Shown here piece after piece: positions 59,429 through 64,000 of a stretch of DNA of 64,000 bases; positions within the stretch are counted from its first letter, which is position 1; each line of letters opens with the position of its first letter. The position numbers and the translations under genes are program-made. This DNA is from Serratia sp. M24T3 (lineage in GTDB: Bacteria > Pseudomonadota > Gammaproteobacteria > Enterobacterales > Enterobacteriaceae): contig NZ_AJHJ01000014.1 in the NCBI RefSeq assembly GCF_000257645.1, positions 35,892 through 99,891 of the forward strand, in the 5' to 3' direction. The notes beneath the pieces are model-generated. The model was given only the letters and a program-made list of their open reading frames with translations. It ran no database searches and had not been told where the DNA came from.

Positions 59429-60247
59429 TTATGGGCATGTATCTTGCCCAGCTAAATATATTGCCCTGGCGACAAGATAATCAGCGGTATTTAAAAGTAT
59501 TTTATAACGTTCATTTTTCCACGTGCTTAAAAATTCATCATGGCTGTTAAACTCACAGCCTACGCCTGCTAAAGAATTTTCGATTATGGATTCTGATGTA
59601 TTAATCTCGTTATCGGTGTCTATTATGTGCTTAATAGATGCAGTAGAACTGTTGAGGTAATTTATGGTTTTTTTGGCTATAACTTCAGCGTTATCTTCTG
59701 GCAAATTAATATAAAAATAGTCCATGGTATTACAAAAAATGTGAGAAAGTTCATGCATGATTGTTATAGCCATTTCGGTAGAACTTCTTGAATCCAAAGC
59801 TTCTATGTTTATGAATATTCTTTTCTGCGGATCTAGTTTATCAACTCTTGCAACAATGAAGTTTTTGCTAGAACAATCAATTTTAAACAGCGTGAAAGCA
59901 GGATCAAGGAGTTCGGACATACCGGTGTAGAGTTCAAATATCTGCTTTTTCTCATACCTTCGTTCTTTACTATTGAATTCAGCCAAGCCTATGACATCAG
60001 AAGCCCTTGAATTTAGTACGTTCATTGCGCCATCAAGCCAATATTGAGCAATGCTTACGGCTTCATTGATTTTATTTCTTGATTGCGGCGTAAAATTATT
60101 CAACCCGCGAATTAACAGCTTTCCGTCATTATCTTTTATGATATTTTTTTCATAGCTATCTTGAGGTTTTAATATCGGCAATACTGAATTTTGTTGATTA
60201 AAAGGGTTAGCGCTGTTATTAACTGCTGTAACTCCTGATGCTTTCAT
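59429..60247 (-). CDS. Putative zinc metalloprotease, M35-like, possible secreted effector
   Basis: A 272-residue protein of unknown function. The HExxH motif HELSH (His165, Glu166, His169) in AITIMHELSHIFC is followed by TMDYFYI (174-180), which recalls the D-x-x-Y of aspzincin/M35 and the Lys-specific endopeptidases. No signal peptide is evident; the N-terminus is polar (SGVTAVNNSANPFNQQNSVL). The gene is clearly AT-rich compared with its neighbours, suggesting transfer. It might be a type III- or VI-delivered effector. Identification rests on the motif only. Confidence 0.65.
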   Translation of the reverse strand: MKASGVTAVNNSANPFNQQNSVLPILKPQDSYEKNIIKDNDGKLLIRGLNNFTPQSRNKINEAVSIAQYWLDGAMNVLNSRASDVIGLAEFNSKERRYEKKQIFELYTGMSELLDPAFTLFKIDCSSKNFIVARVDKLDPQKRIFINIEALDSRSSTEMAITIMHELSHIFCNTMDYFYINLPEDNAEVIAKKTINYLNSSTASIKHIIDTDNEINTSESIIENSLAGVGCEFNSHDEFLSTWKNERYKILLNTADYLVARAIYLAGQDTCP

Positions 60248-60307
60248 AATCCCTTACCTTGAAAAGTGATCCAATATTTATTTTATCGCATTAATCACGA
60301 GCGCTTT

Positions 60308-60940
60308 TTATTTTCCGTGTCGATTACAGAATTGCTCGATATTATCTGACTGGAAATCAGCTAGATTTGCCATCAATTTATCTAATGGCCAGTTCCACCA
60401 GGCAATCTGTTGCAACTTTTCTGCGATTTGCGGACTAAAGCGGGAGCGCAGTAGTTTAGCCGGAACGCCGCCAACGATAGAGTAGGGAGCAACGTTTTTC
60501 GTCACCACGGCCCCTGCAGCCAGCACCGCGCCATCGCCAATCGTGACACCGGGTAGAACAATAACTCCGTGACCAATCCAGACATCATTGCCAATAACCA
60601 CGCGAGCCTCTCTTCGTTCAGCAAAAAATCCATGGTCGCGCTTGGCCTCAGGATCGTAATATTCAGGGCAATAGGTAAAACGATGCTGTGACGCACGATC
60701 CATAGGATGATTCGGTGCGCCAATACGAACCTGGTTGGCGATAGCGGTAAAGCGACCAATTTCGGTATCTGCAATACAACAGTGTTCGCCAACGTAAGAA
60801 AAATCTCCCAGCGAACAGTACTCGAGATAACTGTGTGCGAGGATTTCGCACTGTCGGCCGATATGCGTTTCCCGCATACGAACGCTGGTGTCGATAACGG
60901 TTTGCCCAAGTTTGGCAGGGGTAATGGCTGCAAGTGACAT
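60308..60940 (-). CDS. Hexapeptide acetyltransferase (phosphonate-linked family)
   Basis: A 210-residue left-handed beta-helix acyltransferase. Hexapeptide turns (IGRQCEILAHSYLEYCSLGD, VVIGNDVWIGHGVIVLPGVT, IGDGAVLAAGAVVTKNVAPY) and SIVGGVPAKLLRSRF are clear, and GAPNHPMDRASQHRFTY plus the C-terminal WWNWPLDKL match the family found in phosphonate loci (phn_thr-type). No phosphonate genes adjoin, so the acceptor is unknown. Confidence 0.85.
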   Translation of the reverse strand: MSLAAITPAKLGQTVIDTSVRMRETHIGRQCEILAHSYLEYCSLGDFSYVGEHCCIADTEIGRFTAIANQVRIGAPNHPMDRASQHRFTYCPEYYDPEAKRDHGFFAERREARVVIGNDVWIGHGVIVLPGVTIGDGAVLAAGAVVTKNVAPYSIVGGVPAKLLRSRFSPQIAEKLQQIAWWNWPLDKLMANLADFQSDNIEQFCNRHGK

Positions 60941-61091
60941 TGTAACTCCATTAGAAAATTAGAAATCGGGAAAATGATTTCGGTACCTATAAGCACGCTT
61001 GAATCTCGATATTAGCTGATCAAAATGACAGCAAATTGACATGGCTTAAAATGTAGTAAAATTCACGTAGCGCGGTCAAAAAGGAGCATGG

Positions 61092-61478
61092 ATGAATAGG
61101 CAAAAGCTGGTGGATAAAATTATCGAGCTGGAAAAAAAACTGCATCATTGCGAAGTCCGGCGAAACGCCAAGTTGCTCAATGAATTGCTGCACCCAGAGT
61201 TTATTGAGATTGGTCGTTCGGGAATCCGTTACGACAGAAATGCGGTGATAAAAAGTCTGGAGCGGCAAGCTGAGCAGCCAGAAATTCACAGCACTGATTT
61301 TAAATTGAGTCTGATTGAAGCAAATGTGGCGTTGCTGACTTATAAAAGCTTCTATTTGGATGAAGCGGGCAGCAAGATACGGCAAACTTTACGGACATCA
61401 ATCTGGCAACAGAGCAGTGAGGATGAACAATGGCAAATGCGATTTCATCAGGGTACGCCAGCGGCCAGCAGTGAATGA
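61092..61478 (+). CDS. DUF4440 / NTF2-like protein
   Basis: A 128-residue small protein with an NTF2-like fold. KKLHHCEVRRNAKLLNELLH, PEFIEIGRSGIRYDRNAVI and LLTYKSFYLDEAGSK follow the DUF4440 pattern. Function unknown. Start ATG with AAAGGAGC before it. Confidence 0.75.
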   Translation: MNRQKLVDKIIELEKKLHHCEVRRNAKLLNELLHPEFIEIGRSGIRYDRNAVIKSLERQAEQPEIHSTDFKLSLIEANVALLTYKSFYLDEAGSKIRQTLRTSIWQQSSEDEQWQMRFHQGTPAASSE

Positions 61479-61763
61479 CTGGGTTTTAGGTGGATAAGCG
61501 CGATAAAGGAGAACGTTCAGCAAAAGTGCCGAAATTGAAGATAACAGATATTGGGCCCAGTAAAGCCCAAAACCTCAGAATCCACGTAACGACACCTTGG
61601 TGCGCATAATGTATATTATGTTAAATAGGATATTTGGATTACGAATGAACTCCCTTACCTATCTGATATCGTGCAAACTGCTGCATCAAACTCTGGGGAT
61701 TTGAAGAACGGAAACCAGAGTTTGTTTTCCGCTGGGCCAAAGCTATGACCCAGCACTTGACTA
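61479..61763. other. Intergenic region
   Basis: About 285 bp with no gene. It has the dyad CATAAT-GTAT-ATTATG at 61605-61620 and otherwise AT-rich sequence. Confidence 0.35.
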
Positions 61764-62546
61764 CTAAATATCTTTAACCGCGACACCTGAGTGGCTGTCG
61801 TAACCCACTCGGCCAATAAACGGTAAACGCAGCGCCGGTGATGTAAACTCAACGCCAAGATTTAATCCCAAAATATTGAACTCAATGCCCTCCTGCGCGC
61901 CTACCGTGAATCCTAATAATCCGAGCAGTGAAACTTGCACTCCCTTTCCTGATGGTGGTAACCCGATTGGGCGTGTCAACGGGCGGTAATCTTTACCTAT
62001 CGCATTTGAAGGTAAATCGAGTCCTAAATCAGGAACCGCGCGGCCGATATGTGCCATAAAGGTATTACTATTCGGGCCTGGATAAGCATGATAAGTGCGT
62101 GGGAATGGATAGCTTTTAATGGCTGCTTCAATCTCTGGGATCATTGCCTCGGCCCCCGGCCCACGATGGTCAACCAGAATTCGAGGTTTAGAACCGAACC
62201 AATAGCCATCGGGCACAGCATAATTTTGGCGGACAACATTTCCACTGCCCCAACCAATAACGTCATAGCGGGTGTACTGTGTTTCCCCTACTCTTTTGAA
62301 AATAATCCACGGATGTACGGCAAATAAACCACGCCAGCCGTAGGTGGGCGCAGTATAGATTTGAACGATCGCTGTATTACGGAACTTAATCGGATCTGGA
62401 GCCAGAGATGCCGAATCCCGGCGGGTAGTTGCCCAATTATGGCCAATCGGATCTTCTTTAGTTTGAGACGCTTTTGCATAACTGTAGCCAAATGAAATAA
62501 GCAAAATGCAGAGATAACCCAGGCCGATCCACTTGATGTATGTCAT
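61764..62546 (-). CDS. DUF3750 family protein
   Basis: A 260-residue envelope protein. An N-terminal hydrophobic segment (about 5-25, LGYLCILLISFGYSYA) may be a signal anchor. The body has VQIYTAPTYGWRGLFAVHPW, VIGWGSGNVVRQNYAVPDGY, WFGSKPRILVD, YHAYPGPNSNTFMAHIGRAV and LGLDLPSNAIGKDY, the DUF3750 hallmarks. Function unknown. Confidence 0.83.
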   Translation of the reverse strand: MTYIKWIGLGYLCILLISFGYSYAKASQTKEDPIGHNWATTRRDSASLAPDPIKFRNTAIVQIYTAPTYGWRGLFAVHPWIIFKRVGETQYTRYDVIGWGSGNVVRQNYAVPDGYWFGSKPRILVDHRGPGAEAMIPEIEAAIKSYPFPRTYHAYPGPNSNTFMAHIGRAVPDLGLDLPSNAIGKDYRPLTRPIGLPPSGKGVQVSLLGLLGFTVGAQEGIEFNILGLNLGVEFTSPALRLPFIGRVGYDSHSGVAVKDI

Positions 62547-62785
62547 AAATTGTTGTTGATTCCTCGCGGTAATTCACTAAACCCTAGAGCAAAAAAATCC
62601 ATGCCGCAAGCAAGCTGAATTATCATCAGCCAAGCATAGGAAGTTCTTATGGACTGGCGTGCTCCACAATCAATTTAGATGAACATATTTCACTACATAT
62701 CAATGGATAAGCTGCAATAAAACTCTGTATAGTAGTAATTGGGTTCTAGCGAATATATAAGCTTAAATTATAGAGAAGTGTAATT

Positions 62786-63586
62786 ATGAAAAAATTGCTG
62801 TTATCTGCCTTGGTAACCACCTCGGTTTTGATGCTGTCTGCCTGTAAACAAAGCGATGACAATGATGTCAAAGTGGCTATCAATACCGGTCCAGACCAGG
62901 CTATTTGGCAGGTAGTACAAAAAGTGGCTAAAGATAAATATAATCTGAACGTAGAGGTCATTCCTTTCAATGACTACGTTCTGCCGAACGAGTCTTTAAA
63001 TAGCAAAGATGTTGATGCCAATGCATTCCAAAGCCTGCCTTACCTTGAGGCACAGTCTAAGGAACGGGGATATCATTTCGCTATTCTGACCAAGACCTTT
63101 ATTTTCCCAATTGCTGCTTACTCTAAAAAAATCAAAAACGTTAAAGATTTACCTGATGGCGCAACCATTACTATCTCTAACGAGGCAACCACATTAGGTC
63201 GCAGCCTGTTGCTATTGCAAGCCCAGGGTCTGATCAAACTCAAAGATGGCGTAGGCTATTTGCCGACCACTTTGGACATTACCGAGAACCCCAAGAAACT
63301 TAAACTGGTTGAAGTTGATACCCCTCAGTTGACCCGCACGCTGGATGACCCTAACGTCACCCTATCCATTATCAACACTAACTTTTCCTCACAGGTAGGC
63401 CTTTCCGCCTCTCGTGATGGCCTGTTTATGGAAGGTGCAGCCTCACCTTACGTGAATGCATTGGTAGCACGCGCCGATGACAAAGACAGTAAGAAACTTC
63501 ATGAGCTGACAGAAGCTTTCCAGACCCCTGAAGTTGCAGAAAAAGCCAAAGAAGTTTACAAAGGCGATGCTATTAAAGCCTGGTAA
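62786..63586 (+). CDS. NlpA/MetQ family lipoprotein
   Basis: A 266-residue lipoprotein with lipobox LSAC (Cys20). It matches methionine-binding MetQ and its stand-alone relative NlpA: PDQAIWQVVQKVAKDKY, VIPFNDYVLPNESLNSKDVD, ANAFQSLPYLEAQSKERGYH and TISNEATTLGRSLLLLQAQG. No metN or metI is in view, which favours an NlpA-like stand-alone gene over metQ. AGAGAAG precedes the ATG. Confidence 0.87.
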   Translation: MKKLLLSALVTTSVLMLSACKQSDDNDVKVAINTGPDQAIWQVVQKVAKDKYNLNVEVIPFNDYVLPNESLNSKDVDANAFQSLPYLEAQSKERGYHFAILTKTFIFPIAAYSKKIKNVKDLPDGATITISNEATTLGRSLLLLQAQGLIKLKDGVGYLPTTLDITENPKKLKLVEVDTPQLTRTLDDPNVTLSIINTNFSSQVGLSASRDGLFMEGAASPYVNALVARADDKDSKKLHELTEAFQTPEVAEKAKEVYKGDAIKAW

Positions 63587-63597
63587 AAAATAAATAC

Positions 63598-63650
63598 AAG
63601 GGGCAAGCCCTTCAAATAAGTTACTTGAAGCCTGGTTTTCCACGCCCCTT
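63598..63650 (+). terminator. Long structured region after the nlpA-like gene
   Basis: AAGGGGC (63598-63604) pairs with GCCCCTT (63644-63650), enclosing GGGCAAGCCC-type and CTTCAA...TTGAAG stems. No long U-tract. Possible terminator. Confidence 0.35.
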
Positions 63651-63865
63651 AATTCGCTTAGTAAAAGAGAAAATCTTCAACTGCGTCTTGCTAAGACGGT
63701 GGATAATGTAATAATAATGCACGAAACTGTTGTTTTCATGCGAATATTCTTATAAGACAGTATATTAATCTTGTTAATGTAATTTAATATTTTTGCATGC
63801 TAGTATCTCACTAGATTGATTGATAGCCATAAACAGATGCATAAATCAACGAAAGAGATCAAAAA

Positions 63866-64000
63866 ATGAGAACATCCTTTGTTATATTGACATGGAATCG
63901 AGGAGAGATGCTTCCTGTATGTCTTGAGGCTTTGTATGATGCTATCAACGATAAGAAGCAATCTGAGATCATTATCTTCAACAATGCATCAACTGATTGA
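63866..64000 (+). pseudogene. Glycosyltransferase family 2 N-terminus ending at a stop
   Basis: MRTSFVILTWNRGEMLPVCL and IIIFNNASTD are the start of a GT-A family 2 glycosyltransferase (the first strand and the N-N-x-S-x-D nucleotide motif). A TGA follows directly at 63998-64000, the last bases of the window, so only 44 residues are encoded. Either the gene is truncated, or a frameshift exists here. The usual sequence would continue with Gly/Asn/Glu and the rest of the fold. Confidence 0.55.

Overview
The window is chromosomal DNA of a member of the Enterobacterales, most likely Yersiniaceae (Rahnella, Rouxiella, Ewingella or Serratia relatives). The evidence is a run of genes in the order known around 35 min of the E. 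coli chromosome (ynfM-ynfL-mlc-bioD2 ... ynfD-ynfB-ynfA-ydfG), plus rluF, kup, yqfB, adhP and an nlpA-type lipoprotein gene, all close to their enterobacterial counterparts. I saw no rRNA, tRNA, CRISPR array, insertion sequence or phage module.

Layout. 1-12 kb: partial rluF, the ynfM/ynfL pair, the glucose repressor mlc, an inserted TetR/glutathione-S-transferase pair with clear operators, bioD2, a broken 14-helix MFS gene, an inserted DUF2235 (Tle1-like) hydrolase gene, then ynfD, ynfB, ynfA and ydfG. 12-16.4 kb: aldo-keto reductase, drug-efflux type MFS and a membrane acyltransferase. 16.5-23 kb: a CUT1 sugar ABC transporter operon with a PfkB kinase, divergent from a ROK repressor, with two identical 22-bp operators between them. 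23-30 kb: a purine catabolic locus (guaD, a RutR-like TetR regulator, xdhA-xdhB-xdhC) with RutR-type palindromes in front of guaD and xdhA. 30-41.7 kb: an oxidoreductase/LysR pair, an XRE/MmyB-type regulator, an iron/phosphonate-type ABC transporter divergent from an FAD oxidase and a tag-type glycosylase, a virK/ybjX homologue, a GlxA-type regulator and an HD-domain protein. 41.7-47.6 kb: an accessory region with yqfB, an M66 (StcE-type) secreted metalloprotease, a decayed Rhs gene, an alpha/beta hydrolase, an Rhs-core protein ending in a cholera-toxin-like ADP-ribosyltransferase, and a GNAT gene. 47.7-53 kb: DUF2231 plus PQQ-type sugar dehydrogenase, a Gly/His-rich exported protein, a glycine-zipper lipoprotein and kup. 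53-58 kb: a sigma-54 activator (AcoR type) divergent from aldehyde and alcohol dehydrogenase genes, with a visible -24/-12 promoter and upstream site. 58-64 kb: an AHSA1 protein, a Thr/Ser/Pro-rich lipoprotein, a small zinc-protease-like protein, a hexapeptide acyltransferase, a DUF4440-like protein, DUF3750, an nlpA-like lipoprotein and a glycosyltransferase start that meets a stop codon at the window edge.

The most interesting piece is the 44.4-47.1 kb Rhs island. An intact short Rhs gene carries a C-terminal domain with the Arg...E-x-E pattern and flanking residues of the cholera/LT enterotoxin A chain. A second copy of the same gene lies 1.4 kb away, reduced to its two ends by an internal deletion. 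No immunity gene is evident, and a mucinase-type M66 protease sits beside it, which fits a eukaryote-directed toxin better than an interbacterial one. Two genes (the GST and the DHA2 transporter) each carry a single-base frameshift; these may be real pseudogenes or consensus errors in the assembly.
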